Assembly: GCA_013423325.1 (NCBI GenBank)
Contig: BLJB01000020.1
Span: forward strand, 1 to 64,000
Length of the DNA stretch: 64,000 nt
Source of the DNA: Usnea hakonensis
Lineage: Eukaryota > Ascomycota > Lecanoromycetes > Lecanorales > Parmeliaceae
Reading direction: 5' to 3'
The stretch's first letter is position 1. The number at the start of each line of letters is the position of its first letter. Both the position numbers and the translations under genes were made by a program. A model generated the notes under the pieces. That model searched no databases, was not told where the DNA came from, and saw nothing but the letters and a program-made list of their open reading frames with translations. Shown piece by piece: positions 1 through 11,716 of the stretch.

Positions 1-35
1 TGTGGCTAGATTGCTGACTACGTACCCTAACGGCG

Positions 36-498
36 GCAGGTCTGAGCGCAAAACCCGGAATTTTAATTAGGTTTACGTTAACTCGAAGAGTAACGAACCT
101 TTTAACTCTTAAAAATATTAATATAAATTAAAAAATATATAAATATAAGTTAAGAAAGTAGAACTATTAATATTATTATTAAATTATTTTTAAAAAGAAT
201 TTAAAATTTCGTATATCTAATAATTAATTACATTGATTAAAATCGTTACGAGGGGGTTATCAGGTTCGCGTTTTAAATCTTTAAATTAATAAGGGAGAAA
301 ATTTAGAAACCCCCCTACGAACTTTTTAAATACTTTAGATTTTAAAAAATACCTTAAGAGGTCTCTATTAGAAATTTAAAAATCTCGCGCCGACTTTTTT
401 AAATAAGAGATGCCCGGTTATATTCGTCGAATTACTTAAATAGGTAGTCGTACTAAGGTATTTCTGCGTAAAATACCGACTTTTGCGCTCAGACGTGC
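36..498. mobile_element. Small AT-rich element with inverted ends (MITE-like)
   Basis: An 18-bp motif at 36-53 (GCAGGTCTGAGCGCAAAA) returns inverted at 481-498 with one mismatch. The ~430 bp between them is strongly AT-rich, has no credible coding frame, and has few CpA or TpG dinucleotides, as expected of RIP. Part of the motif (GCACGTCTGAG) recurs at 562-572 in direct orientation relative to the left copy. No clear target-site duplication is visible, and the left edge is close to the window start, so the true limits are uncertain. It may be a MITE or the remnant of a larger repeat. No transposase is seen. Confidence 0.4.
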
Positions 499-572
499 TA
501 ACCCCCGGGTGGTGAGTAAGCAACTGCGCCACCACTAAGCCCCCCCCCCCCGAGGGTGAAGGCACGTCTGAG
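499..572. repeat. C-rich hairpin with weak tRNA-like look
   Basis: Just outside the inverted end lies a short hairpin (GTGGTG at 509-514 with CACCAC at 530-535) followed by a run of C ending near 551. Read on the minus strand it contains TGGCGCAGTTGC, which resembles a tRNA A box. No good B box follows, so I do not call a tRNA. A tRNA-derived SINE end is possible but weakly supported. Confidence 0.25.
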
Positions 573-746
573 GGACTGAGGCAAAGCTTATAGAAACGTC
601 AGTAACTCTACGTCTAAGTACTCGACTCAGGATTTGTTCAGCTACCAGATACGAAGAGATAATTTGTTTCCCTGACATGCTTAACCGAGCTCTGCGTCAA
701 GAAGTGATCAACATCTACAAAGGTGAATTTTAAATGCTTCCTCGAA

Positions 747-1214
747 CTACTCAATGTTTTGACCAATCGAGTCTACTGCTAAATCAAAATCACATCCGCA
801 GAGCTTCTTAATTTGGGAAAAAACTACCCGCTTGGTTATCAGTACTTCCAGACTCGCCTGCACAAAGCATTCGCCAGCCAATCCAGCATTCGAGACGAAA
901 AGCAAATCAGAAAGGGCATCGAAAAGGCGGAATATGTGAAGAAAGAAATCGAGGCTCTGTAAGCGTGTGCTTGTGATTGCTGAAATAGGTTCGCTGAAAC
1001 AGTGTGTTATCCAGTCATTATTTGAAGAGATATAGATCGCTACGCCAGCGTTATGGTCAAATTTAGGGGTGGTGCCGTCTACATCTTTCGGCACCAGCGC
1101 TGCGACTCGAGCCAGCTCTTCTTTGGGATACCAGGCAGTCCTCCTCAAAGCTGTCTGTAGACAGAATTTTCCACTAGCAGCCAGACCCATCAGTCTGTCG
1201 CCGTCATCTTCCAT
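747..1214 (-). CDS. Doubtful hypothetical protein (155 aa)
   Basis: This is an uninterrupted 155-codon frame that starts with ATG and ends with the stop at 747. I recognise no family or motif. The composition is protein-like (mixed hydrophobic and charged residues, no low-complexity runs), but there is no signal peptide, no clear membrane segment and no recognisable neighbour. A chance frame in spacer DNA next to a degraded repeat is equally likely. Transcript data would decide. Confidence 0.25.
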   Translation of the reverse strand: MEDDGDRLMGLAASGKFCLQTALRRTAWYPKEELARVAALVPKDVDGTTPKFDHNAGVAIYISSNNDWITHCFSEPISAITSTRLQSLDFFLHIFRLFDALSDLLFVSNAGLAGECFVQASLEVLITKRVVFSQIKKLCGCDFDLAVDSIGQNIE

Positions 1215-2598
1215 CGAGAGTGACTACATACTCTTGGTAAGTCCACTCTACTTACTCGAAGCTGTGCGCCAAAGGGCCGCATAGTCTGTGTCAGAACTAG
1301 ATTCTTTCGGGCCAGCTCTGGGGCCTTCAACGTGCTCACTCTCTTCACTAAAGTTTTCTTCCTGCTCGGTTTGACGGAGACACTTTCGCAAGAAACTTGC
1401 TAGGAGGTTGATGAAATGTGTCAGTGAGTGGACACTGGAGGACTTGGGTATTTAGAAGAATGAAGATCTCGCCTCTTTCTCTTTCAAGTGGAGGGTGGGT
1501 ATGCGCGTACCTCTGTCAAGAAATGCTGGCCAAACGCCGATCCTGTAGATAGATGAACCAAATTAGTATATCGCTCAGTGGGCAGCCATTGATAAAAGCT
1601 GAACTCGAAACGGGTTCCCCTTCTAGCACGGTACTATCGAGAGTTGCAAATCCCGAATCCTCGAGTCCATAGGAAGGCGCTGTCATCATTGGCCAAGAGT
1701 CATTGACAGACCCAAGACATTAGTGGCTGGAGAGTAGGCACAAATGCTTGGGTCTCAGTATGAAAGCAACGATACCTGACTCGTAGATAGATATAGAGGT
1801 CCTGGGGTTGGTATCAAAAAAGCCTCTACCGACTACTAAGGCTATTGTGGTACGACGGTAGGTGGTGGGTAAGGTAGGTAACCCTCTCGACCCTCGGTCT
1901 GAAGTGATACGGAGCAGGCATAGTATAATTTGGTCGCATCTTTAAAATCGTACCTTAAAGCGTTGATGTAAGCATGAGGGGTACTTTATTATTATTAATA
2001 AGGTACCAGGTATTGCACCATTATAGGGCGGGTAGCTCCGCGTTAGGTACAGTATCCAAAATGCACGCCAGCGGGCTTTTGACCACCACTTGTTAGCGTT
2101 TTCGTTTTACGTGGGAATCGCCATCCCATATGCCTTGCAACAGCTATCATTAATCACTATACTACCAAATTTAGTGCCACGTTCCTTTGTGGTTGTAAAA
2201 GAAGTCAACCACATCCTTGAAAGGCCCTCATATGATACTAGCGACTTCTCTCACCACGTTGACAGGCGCTGTCGCAGAGCCTCTTCTAACGCGCACCGCT
2301 CCAGCAATACAACGCCTACCCGAATAGCGAGGCGGACAACTTTAAGCCATAGCTACTGGACGCACTGTCAATCTCTCCAAGTTGCGACAACTTTATGTCC
2401 CCATATTCCCCCAGTAACACAACATCCTCAATGCCTAGATGAGAGACTGGTCCACTTCAGCCCCTCGAGCCCGGACGTGAGCACACCAACGACTATCCTA
2501 TAATCGAGCAAAGGCTATCATCCAAAGCTATCTTCTGCCTCGCAGATCCAATAAAAATAAGAGCTATCCAGAAGAGCCCGTTTACTCAAATTGGTTAG
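1215..2598. other. Spacer upstream of CCR4
   Basis: There is no convincing gene here. The stretch holds scattered GGTAAGGTA-type words (around 1869-1880 and 1998-2006). The last part is probably the promoter and 5' leader of CCR4. TTAG directly before the CCR4 ATG could be the acceptor of a leader intron, but I cannot place a donor. Confidence 0.5.
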
Positions 2599-4947
2599 AT
2601 GGCAGATGGAGCACACCGGTTCCCTGGGACCGGACCATTCTATTATAATCAATACAGCCAACAAAACCACCACCCCCGTCATCTGACCCGATCCGGCTCC
2701 CCAGTGAACAGTGGTAGAGGTAGCTATGCCAATGACACCCCTTCGCCTTCTCGTTCGCCTGTGTCCCAAGCTTCTTCCCACAATCCCTATGCGATGTACA
2801 ACCAGAGCCATCAGCAAGGACAGCACGTCATGATGAATGGCGGACAGCATCAGAGGTTCATGCAGCCAGGCGCGGGCCACAAGTACCAACAACCATCATA
2901 CCAGCACCACCACGGCCAACAAACGAATCACCACCCTCAGAACCAGAATGGAGCCCATGGCGTAGGCCACCAACACACATTCTCTTCGGGAACCTTATCA
3001 AGCAACACTCCTCACTTTACTCCAAATAACCTTCACAATGGCAATTCAGTCAATTCTCAGATTGGCGGGATTAACGACAACTTCATACCCAATCAGCATT
3101 GGCAGCGTCAAATGCAGCTCGCCGCAGAATCGAGACAGGCGCAATCGGCTCCGCATCATCATTGCAAGAAAGAAGGCGTAATATCGCGAGTGAGCAAAGC
3201 CGTGGAACAGACGCCTGCAGAAGAGGCCGCCGAAGAGGGTGAAGAAGAGCGCAATCGGGCCAATACTGTTGGGGAGATTTCAAGACAAGACTGGGACGCT
3301 TTGGACTGCAGCGGTCAAGGCATGAGAGCGATTTCGACATCAATATTTTCCTACAAATTCCTCAAGAAATTATACCTCGATCACAATCGGCTTTCACGCC
3401 TTGACCCGATTGTCGGTCATCTGAGGAATCTGACAAATCTGGATGTCTCGAATAACCAAATCATGGAACTACCGGAAGAAATCGGAATGCTCGTTAATCT
3501 GAAGGAGCTTCTTTTATTCGATAACAATCTGGAAACGCTTCCATACGAGGTTGGGTATCTATTTAAACTAGAAACGCTCGGAATAGATGGTAATCCTTTG
3601 GATGAGGACCTTAAGGACCATATCGTGCATCATGGGACAAAGTCATTGGTCACTCATTTAAGGGAAAATGCCGCACGTATGTGTCTCCTTTCATATCATA
3701 GAAATGCTATAGTCGAATCTGGGGCTAATATATCTGCAGCTGGAACTCCTCCTAATGAGCGCCCCCGCGTAGAAATCGATACATCCCCTGCTTCTGAGAT
3801 TCTGAGTGTCCTTTCTTACAATATATTGTGCGACAAATACGCGACAAAATCGCACTACGGTTACACGCCTTCGGACGTGCTCTCTTGGGACTACAGAAGA
3901 GAAATCATTCTCAATGAACTCAGAGACCATGATGCAGATGTTGTCTGCCTACAAGAAGTCGATCGCGAAAGTTTTGATGAATACTTTCGCCGCGAGCTTG
4001 CTGTCAACGACTATCGAGGAATGTTCTGGCCCAAAACAAGGGCAAAAACCATGGCGGAAAAGGATGCCAAATTGGTTGATGGATGTGCAATATTCTACAA
4101 AGGAAGTAAATATATCTGTCTTGACAAGATCCTGGTCGATTTTGCAAATACAGCCATTAACCGGCCAGACATGAAAGGCGAGCATGACACTTTTAACCGC
4201 GTCATGCCTAGAGATCATGTCGCTGTGGTAACGTTTCTTGAGAACAGGATGACCGGATCAAGATTGATTGTTGGGAACGCGCATATATTCTGGGACCCTG
4301 CATTTGAGGACGTCAAGGTGGTTCAGGTGGCTATTCTTCTAGAGCAAATATCGAAGCAAGCGGAGAAGTGGGCCAAGTACCCTCCTTGCACCGACAAGGT
4401 AGCTTTCCGTCAATCCGAACTTGAGGTTCAAGGCGAGCCAGATTCTGCAGAGGAGCCTGCTCCCGAGCCACGTCCTTCGGTAGAATACTCCAGCGGACCT
4501 CAAATACCGCTGATAATATGTGGAGATTTCAACGCCGCTGCTGGAAGTGGAGTCTACGATCTGATCACGCGTGGTAGCTTGCCTGGCAATCATCCGGACT
4601 TGGGGAATCGCGGCTATGGCAGTCTTACCCGCGAAGGAATGACTCATCCGTTCAAGCTCAAGTCTGCGTACAGCACAACTGCGGAGCTGAGTTTCACAAA
4701 TTACACACCGAACTTCATCGGTGTGATTGATTACATCTGGTACTCTACCAATGCACTGCAGGTCCGGCAATTGCTTGGAAGTGTGGACGAAGAATATCTC
4801 CGGAAGGTGCCAGGATTCCCCAACCATCACTTCCCAAGCGACCACCTAGCACTTAAAGCAGAATTTTCAGTCAAGCAGCGGAGAGAAATGAAGGGTACAG
4901 CGGAGATCAGCAATGGGATGCAGCGAGATTGGGAGCGGAGGCATTGA
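2599..4947 (+). CDS. ccr4: CCR4-NOT deadenylase subunit Ccr4
   Basis: This is the catalytic mRNA deadenylase of the CCR4-NOT complex, which shortens poly(A) tails in the cytoplasm. It is a single 782-codon frame. The first ~210 residues are rich in Q, H, N and S, as in fungal orthologues. Leucine-rich repeats follow (about 245-345, with repeated LxxLxLxxNxL patterns) and bind the rest of the complex. The C-terminal half is an exonuclease-endonuclease-phosphatase domain: LSYNILCDKYA opens it, CLQEVD carries the metal-binding Glu (about 452), CGDFNA is at about 641-646 and SDHLAL at about 747-752. All key catalytic motifs are present. No intron is needed. The antisense frames across it are shadows. 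Confidence 0.96.
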   Translation: MADGAHRFPGTGPFYYNQYSQQNHHPRHLTRSGSPVNSGRGSYANDTPSPSRSPVSQASSHNPYAMYNQSHQQGQHVMMNGGQHQRFMQPGAGHKYQQPSYQHHHGQQTNHHPQNQNGAHGVGHQHTFSSGTLSSNTPHFTPNNLHNGNSVNSQIGGINDNFIPNQHWQRQMQLAAESRQAQSAPHHHCKKEGVISRVSKAVEQTPAEEAAEEGEEERNRANTVGEISRQDWDALDCSGQGMRAISTSIFSYKFLKKLYLDHNRLSRLDPIVGHLRNLTNLDVSNNQIMELPEEIGMLVNLKELLLFDNNLETLPYEVGYLFKLETLGIDGNPLDEDLKDHIVHHGTKSLVTHLRENAARMCLLSYHRNAIVESGANISAAGTPPNERPRVEIDTSPASEILSVLSYNILCDKYATKSHYGYTPSDVLSWDYRREIILNELRDHDADVVCLQEVDRESFDEYFRRELAVNDYRGMFWPKTRAKTMAEKDAKLVDGCAIFYKGSKYICLDKILVDFANTAINRPDMKGEHDTFNRVMPRDHVAVVTFLENRMTGSRLIVGNAHIFWDPAFEDVKVVQVAILLEQISKQAEKWAKYPPCTDKVAFRQSELEVQGEPDSAEEPAPEPRPSVEYSSGPQIPLIICGDFNAAAGSGVYDLITRGSLPGNHPDLGNRGYGSLTREGMTHPFKLKSAYSTTAELSFTNYTPNFIGVIDYIWYSTNALQVRQLLGSVDEEYLRKVPGFPNHHFPSDHLALKAEFSVKQRREMKGTAEISNGMQRDWERRH

Positions 4948-7271
4948 CCGAAATTCTCGATTCGAACATATGTAGGTAGAGGTGTTCTGTCCTGGTTTGG
5001 AACGTCTTGTGTCTTTCGAGGAAAGGAGGAAGCTGTGGGGGGGGTCACCTTGGGTTTTTCTTCACAACAAGCATCAGGATTTCCAGTTGCGGTCATATGT
5101 TGCATGTCATGTTAGGGGAGTAATGGGACTTTGAAGATGTGCTTGGGCTTTTCCGTCAGCGGTTCGGCGGTGAGGTTACTGCTGTCGAAAGACACTCGTA
5201 GCCTTCGCTACGAAATACTTTTTCCCTTCCAATATCATCATGTGCACCTATCGTTCGTGCTCGACTTCCTTGGCCGGCGTGGGTAAGGGGATGTGTCGGC
5301 GTTGGCGGTTTCTGGCTTGCTCGTGTAGGTTGAACGGAGTATTCATTTTTCCGCGTTGAAGAGTACCAATCATGGGATTTGTACGTGATTCAAAATATGC
5401 AACGGATAGGCGCAGCGAGTTGTTGGCCTTGGTGAGATGTGGTAAATGCGCAAAAATTGAAGCGGCGCGTTGTAGGGCGGGTGTAGGCAATTAAGCGTCA
5501 GTAGGTACGAGGGGTAGTTGAGAAAGGAAACTTGGTGGGGGGTCCGGGAGGCGACAGAATCACCGGGTGCGGGTCAAGGGAACTGTCGAGGGTCATTGGG
5601 CAAGCAAGAGGGAAGTGCAGACGGTGCAATGGGCAAAATCAAGGTAAGGTTCCAGCGTGGTTAAAGATAAGGGGATAAAGTAGGAAGCGACGGCCACATT
5701 TTTTGGGACATGATTAATCGAATTAGAAGGCATTTACAAGATGGAAGCGTACGGCAGGTCGGGGCAAGATGTTTGGATTATTTGATTATGATCAGGCTCT
5801 TGACGCAAGAAAGATGAAGACAGTAGAATGCTGCTCGGTGGGAAGGAAGGCATCTGAGGTGGGAGATAAGTAAGGTAAGGTGGTAAGGTAAGGTACCTTA
5901 GGTAAGGTAGGTGGCGGCATGGTACGGAGTACTAGCGTTGTAAAGTAAAGTACCTTAAATAATACGCAATACTCCCAATACTCTCAATACTCTGACGAAT
6001 CAGAAGAGGCTTCTAGAAGGTCTTGGGTGGATTCTGTCAAACTATATCCTACACCACAGGCTTTTTTGGATTTTTTATAATGGAAGTGGCACAATTATAA
6101 ATTGGGTAAGGCGTTTTCATAAACTACCTACTTTACCTTACCTTAGTACCTTAGTACCTTCTTGTGCTTTAGGCCTACATTTATTATCACATTCAAATCC
6201 AAATCTCATTGACGCCAATTCTTTCGTTCGGAAATTTCTCTTTTTCCCCCCTAATACTACTAACTACCTTACGTACTACTACTACTACTACTACTAAGGT
6301 ACTCCTCCTACTACTCCACCACTGTTTTATAAGCGTCAGCCGCACCACTTGCCTGTCATCTGGCAATCCGTAAGACACAAGTAAATGACAATTACATGTT
6401 TATCGTTATTCTTGTAATTATTATTATACGCTTTTGACCATTATCATCGTCAATTCGTTATATTTCATTTCTGGCTTTTGCCTTCACTCGAGTCAAGTTC
6501 AACCATAAACAATGACCATAGCAACAGTAATATTGTAGGAGAGACAAGTTCAAAATTCAACAAGAAATTTACAAGAAAAACAAAACAAAAATTGGATTCT
6601 TGATTCCTGAATCTTGAATCTTGGATCCGTTTTTTGACACTGCTTGTACTCCCGACCCGTAAATCCTCGAAAGGAGTACTTCGGGTTCTGCGCCAAACCC
6701 TATATTTTGATTTTATTAAATACTTTACTGTATTAAAGCCAACACTAAAACACTTTAGAGTAAGTACTTTACCTTACCTCCTTACCTTATTCAACTCTTC
6801 CACTCTCCCTCTACTACTACCCTCTACTCGTCTTGCCTTTTCACTTCTTCCTTCTTTCCCATGACCACTCCCTCCCATTCTGCTCCTGCCTTCCTGCCAC
6901 CAACCCCCCATTCCGCTTCCAAGCATCCTCTTTCTGGCCAATCTCACCTCAATTGCGCACCTTCTTCAATATTCATTCAACCTTCCAACCGTCCCAAGAC
7001 CTTCCTTGCTGGCCAAAGCAATTTCCCTCAACTTCGCACCGGATGTTGCGCATAGATCCAACGTCTCTTTGCCCGCGACGCTGGCGCCGCTTTGATCAGA
7101 TAGCACATAACAAGCGAAGACTGAGGAGCTCAACCTCCATCTTACCACTTGTATTGCGTACCTCTACTTGCTTTCACAAGTAGCCGTAACAAAACCAAGG
7201 AGGGGTTTCAGCACGCCACACAAGAGACCATCTTAACGGGCCCCGACATTGGTCAGCTGTGAAGAGCCGTC
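4948..7271. other. Long spacer between CCR4 and PDE2
   Basis: No gene is supported in these 2.3 kb; the short frames lack family motifs. The stretch is the richest in the window for GTAAGG/CCTTAC words (about 5870-5917, 6127-6165, 6766-6790). It also holds a TACGGAGTA 9-mer at 5923-5931 and a TACTAC microsatellite near 6276-6296. The last ~500 bp before the phosphodiesterase are C/T-rich, typical of a fungal promoter and leader. Confidence 0.6.
5870..5931. repeat. GGTAAGGTA cluster plus TACGGAGTA
   Basis: GTAAGGTA is repeated several times on both strands, with GGTACC in the middle, and a TACGGAGTA 9-mer closes the cluster at 5923-5931. The same two words occur in many other gaps of the window and not obviously in coding exons. 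Confidence 0.6.
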
Positions 7272-10200
7272 ATGGACTATGCGGAATACCACATTGTTTA
7301 TGTTGACAACCGAGTGAGCCGAGACCTCGACGGAAAGCTGATTCAAAAGTCCGAGTCAAGTCGTCTCGAGGGATCCAGCAGATATAGTGACCATTCATGG
7401 GAGGAACGAACTCCGGAATGTTTGGAAGCGATTTTAGGAGAAGCTGAAGAAGTGCGCAGCAACCTCAAAAGTATTCTATCAGTGTTCAATGGAGGTACGT
7501 CCTTTTACTCTTTTCGTGGCGCCAAGCAAGGTTTCGGCGTGACTAGCAGACAGACCACTTCCCTGAAGCTGTGGAGACTAATACCATGCAGTGCATACCT
7601 GTATCTCTGGCAATACGTGCATGACCAAAATCTTACACCTCGAATCTCTCAGCAGTAACATTCAACCAATACTTGTCATTCTGGGAATACCGGCCGACGA
7701 TGGAGCAGAAGGCCGTCTAGGCGAGAATCCGAATGAATCTTCGTCATCGGACCTTGCAGACTGCTACGGTTTCGCTCTACTAGAGCACATTTCAGCGGAA
7801 CTTTCCACTTCAAGCCTCTCGAAGCTGGTCGTACCTTTGGCGATGATCTACAACATTGGATCCGATCATCCTACCAGTCACGTTACCAGCAACCGCCGCC
7901 CATCGCGGCCTTCCTCAGGCGGTTTCCCCGCATTTGTCCCATCATCCTCCAGCCCGAGAAGGGCGACCGGTAGACCGGCCCTCTCTGAACATCAGCATAT
8001 GCTGAAATGCGTTGATACCGGAGCTATAGATGTCTTAACGTCCCCTTTGCAAGACATCCGCCTTCGTGGCTTGACACTGCCCGCTTATCGTGCACACAAG
8101 GAGGCACAAAACGAACGTGCAAGATTTCTTGCGCAGAAGAGCGTAAGAAAGCGTTCTTGGCTTGGCAACAACGACAACAAACCCTACGCCTATCTTCGAG
8201 AAGCTATGGTCTCAGGTCTCATGAAAGGCATCTGCAACCCTGATGAAGAGTTACACCCAACTGACCTCAAGAAGCTACCATCGCTGGAATCGAGAGACGA
8301 GGAGGCGTTGTCACGCGCGCTTGGTTCATGGGCTTTCTCCGGCCACGACTACTCGGAAGACGAATTGATTCACGCAGCCTTCCTCATGCTTCAACACGCT
8401 CTGACTATTCCTGAACTTGACAAATGGCGACTGTCCGCAGCCGACTTGAGAACGTTTTTGATGGCCAGCCGTGCTGCTTACAATGGCTTTGTGAATTATC
8501 ACAATTTCCGCCATGTGATAGATGTCATGCAAGCCATCTTCTACTTTCTAATCCAACTTGGCACTCTGCCTCCTTTTCCAAGCTCTTCCGCACAGCCTGA
8601 CGTAGAAAGAGAGGTTTCGCCAATTGCGGCTTTACTGAAACCATTTGATGCCCTTACACTGCTGATTACAGCAATTGGGCATGATGTCGGCCATCCGGGT
8701 GTCAACAACGCGTTCCTTGTGGCTCTCAATGCACCACTCGCTCAACTATACAATGACAGATCAGTGCTGGAAGCATTTCACTGTGCAGCCTACTCGCAAA
8801 TTCTCCGCCGCTACTGGAAGGCTGCATTTGAGGATATTCCAATGCGTGGGCTTATGATAAATTCTATTTTAGCAACTGATATGGGTTTGCATTTCAATTA
8901 TATGAAAGAGCTAGGAAATTTGCAGGGTAAGGTTTATCATAATAAGGGTACCGACGGCTGGAGCCCTCAAGTTCTAGACGACTACAGGATACTTACCTGC
9001 GCCTTGCTTGTCAAGTGCGCAGATATAAGCAATGTTGTACGTATTTGCCTTTGCTAAGCTAAATATCTCATGGTACGGAACTGATCTTGCGTTAGGCTCG
9101 CCCGTTCGACGTCGCCGTCAAGTGGGCCGATATTCTTCAGCTTGAGTTTGCTAACCAAGGTGTAATGGAAAAGGATGTGGGCATACCTACCACACTCTTT
9201 GGTGGTCCGCCAGAGCTGGGCAACCTTATCAAGCTTGGCAACTCCCAAAACAGCTTCATGAACATTTTTGCTCGCCCTTTGTTTGAGGCAGTGACAGATA
9301 TTCTGCCTGCGATGGCGTTCGCTGTTGACGAGATGAGAGCCAATCAAGAGATCTGGACAGACAAGATCAAGAAACAAGCATTCAAAGAGAATGCCATGGG
9401 TGGGGCGAAGCAAAGGTTATCCGAGGGTCTCTTATCTCCACGCTCAGGGAGCCCCGACCGTCCTGCCAGTCAGCCTGAGTTCTCACATCCGGAAGGTCTG
9501 CCAGCGTCCCAGCCTCTGGAGACGTCGCCGATTGCGCGAGCTGCTCTTTCGACGGACGAGCCGCGTAGGGCGTCAGCTTCCTCAATACCGCATCGTCTTG
9601 GCTCGCTTGATTCAGGTGTCCAAAGCGAAGATATATCCCGACGCTCTTCCCTCGGCCGCAATCTGAACCAAGTGAACTCTACCCCTGATTCAGCCTCATA
9701 CTCGCGTCGCTCATCAGGTGCGTCTCCTGCTGCGAATACCCCACATGCAACTGTCACAACGAGACGGTTAAATAACAGCTCGCCCAGTCAGCTGCAATTA
9801 GGCTTGAATGCCGGCTTGAGGTCTCAAGCAGCATCTTCTGTCACCACGTCTGAGAACGTACAACCAAACGGACGTGCGTCTGAGGACACTCTGTCTCAGA
9901 CAGCATTCTCTGGAACTGGCTTATCTACCGATGGGAGTCGCCGGGGCTCTCACGGATCCACTGGGGCTGGTGATATTGCACGTCGGGGTAGCAAAGGCGA
10001 TGAGACTGATACTTGGCGCTCGAACCGCTTCACAGCCAACACAATCGTAGGTAGACCGTATGCACATTCTGCTCACCATCGCTCATCTTCTGGCGCACAT
10101 ACCAACAATACAAACATGACTCAATCTACACCTTACTCTCCAACGGGGACCAAGGCTACAAGCGTCTTGACGGTGGACAGCGACGAGAAGAGCGCTCAGT

Positions 10201-10460
10201 CAAGGTTAGACAGTTGGGCCAGCACTGAACGCAAAGGTATGCCGGACGTGGTGAACTTGGAGCGACCAGGAAATGGACATCAGGCCGGAATTGTGACCGG
10301 AGTGGACGGAGCCAAGGACAATGACATCAAGACTTCTGTGGTGAGCAATTGCAGCATGCGGGACGGAATGAGCCCTCAACGCGTCGTTGGAAGAAAAGGC
10401 TCTAGGTTCAATTTCAACTTTTGGAAGAAAAGAGGTAAGAGCGTGGAGGCTAGTCCTTGA
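7272..10460 (+). CDS. 3',5'-cyclic-nucleotide phosphodiesterase (PDE2-like, high-affinity cAMP type)
   Basis: This enzyme hydrolyses cAMP to 5'-AMP and so switches off PKA signalling. I join 7272-7494, 7592-9036 and 9096-10460 (1010 aa). Both introns are GT-AG; the second restores CADISNV|ARPFDVA, a hallmark of class I phosphodiesterases. Metal-site motifs are present: HNFRHVIDV, the signature HDVGHPGVNN, and the Asp in ADISN. The residues after the catalytic domain (from about 660) are Ser/Thr-rich and look disordered and phosphorylatable, with several RRxS sites. The first intron (97 bp) is the least certain: its acceptor was chosen because it joins the frame without a stop. The ATG at 7272 opens MDYAEYHIVYVDNR. 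Confidence 0.92.
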
Positions 10461-11716
10461 TATGAATGCGGACGTCTTTATAGGAGTCTCGGGTGAGAGA
10501 CAGGAGGAGGAAAAACGTTAAAGGAGCCAGGCTTGTCGAGGCGTTTTTTAGCGTTCGTTAAGCGATGTTTTTCGTCATGACGTTGCGATACCCTGGAGTG
10601 AGGATTGATTTACCGGTATACTATCATGTTATTTTTTGGGAGGACAGGCATGGTGGTGTACATGATGTACCTGTACGGTTCGACGGTGGAAGCCGTATAC
10701 CTCTTCTAACAGGTGCAATATGGGACTCTGGTCAGGTCCTTACGAGGTTGCTTCGGGACCGTGCGAGCACGTCTTTTCTCTCTACCGGCAGCATTTCTGT
10801 ATGCATACATATTATCAGTACTCCGTAGGTCTGTCTATACGACGGCGACCGGAGGGTCCGCAGCTTGATGCAGAGCTGTAAGCACTTGTCATAAACATTG
10901 CGTACTCGTTACAAGGATGCAAGCACATTTCGAATCGCTGCCATTGAACGGTGCATTATCGCTCTTCAAAATTTGACGGCACATTACAAGGCCTTTCTTG
11001 TGGTGCAAAAAACTTTGTGGAGCTTGCCCCTTCTTTTGCATTGGCACGTTCTCGACAAGCCAATACATCATCTTCTCTTCCTCTAAGAGCGACAATGTTT
11101 TTCTCCGTCGTTTACTCTACTTCACAACTGCGTTTCTACACCCATCTCCACCTCACCCTGGCATCCTGAAATCTTGGCTTTCAACGCTCACTCAGCACAG
11201 CTCATTTGAACCCGCACCACGGGGAGGAGCCAACTATTCGCCCGCCCGTAGCATCGACCTTGACGCCCTCACCCTTCAGCAACCGCACCTTCTCCCCGTT
11301 ATAAGTTCCCGTAACGCCCCACCTGCCACATTTCAGAATCAGCATGGCAAATACTTTTCCTTTTGAAATGAGACACTTAGCTCACAAGGCATCTTTGGCG
11401 TGGCACAAACAGATGTTGCGGCTTCCAAAAGAACGCAAAGGGTTCGATTTCAAGGGGGACGGGTTTGCTTTGGAAACGTGCACTTACTCGCCTCCAAATC
11501 CCCCGATACCTCCATCAGCGGCAACGACGCGATGACAAGGTACCCTCGGCGCGAACGGATTGTTCCTCAGCGCGTTTCCCACGGCTCGAGGGGAGGAAGA
11601 CAGATGGTTCGAGAGGGCAAGGTAGGTTGTATATGAACCCGAGGGCACTTGGCAAAGAGCGAGCTACGCAGGATCCGCGAGTCAGCATGGGCTTTGGTCC
11701 TCTGACCAGGGAAAAG
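10461..11716. other. Spacer, no supported gene
   Basis: Several overlapping frames of 60-150 codons exist on both strands from 10565 to 11917, but none shows a motif, a typical domain or a consistent splice structure. A TACTCCGTA 9-mer sits at 10819-10827. The stretch separates the 3' ends of the phosphodiesterase and of the hypothetical gene at 11717. Confidence 0.5.

Noticed and set aside
500..560. Functional tRNA gene on the minus strand
   Set aside because: Only an A-box-like word is present; there is no B box or cloverleaf.
2518..4845. Antisense frames across CCR4 (2518-2892, 3083-3343, 4339-4845)
   Set aside because: They are shadows of a strongly conserved coding frame.
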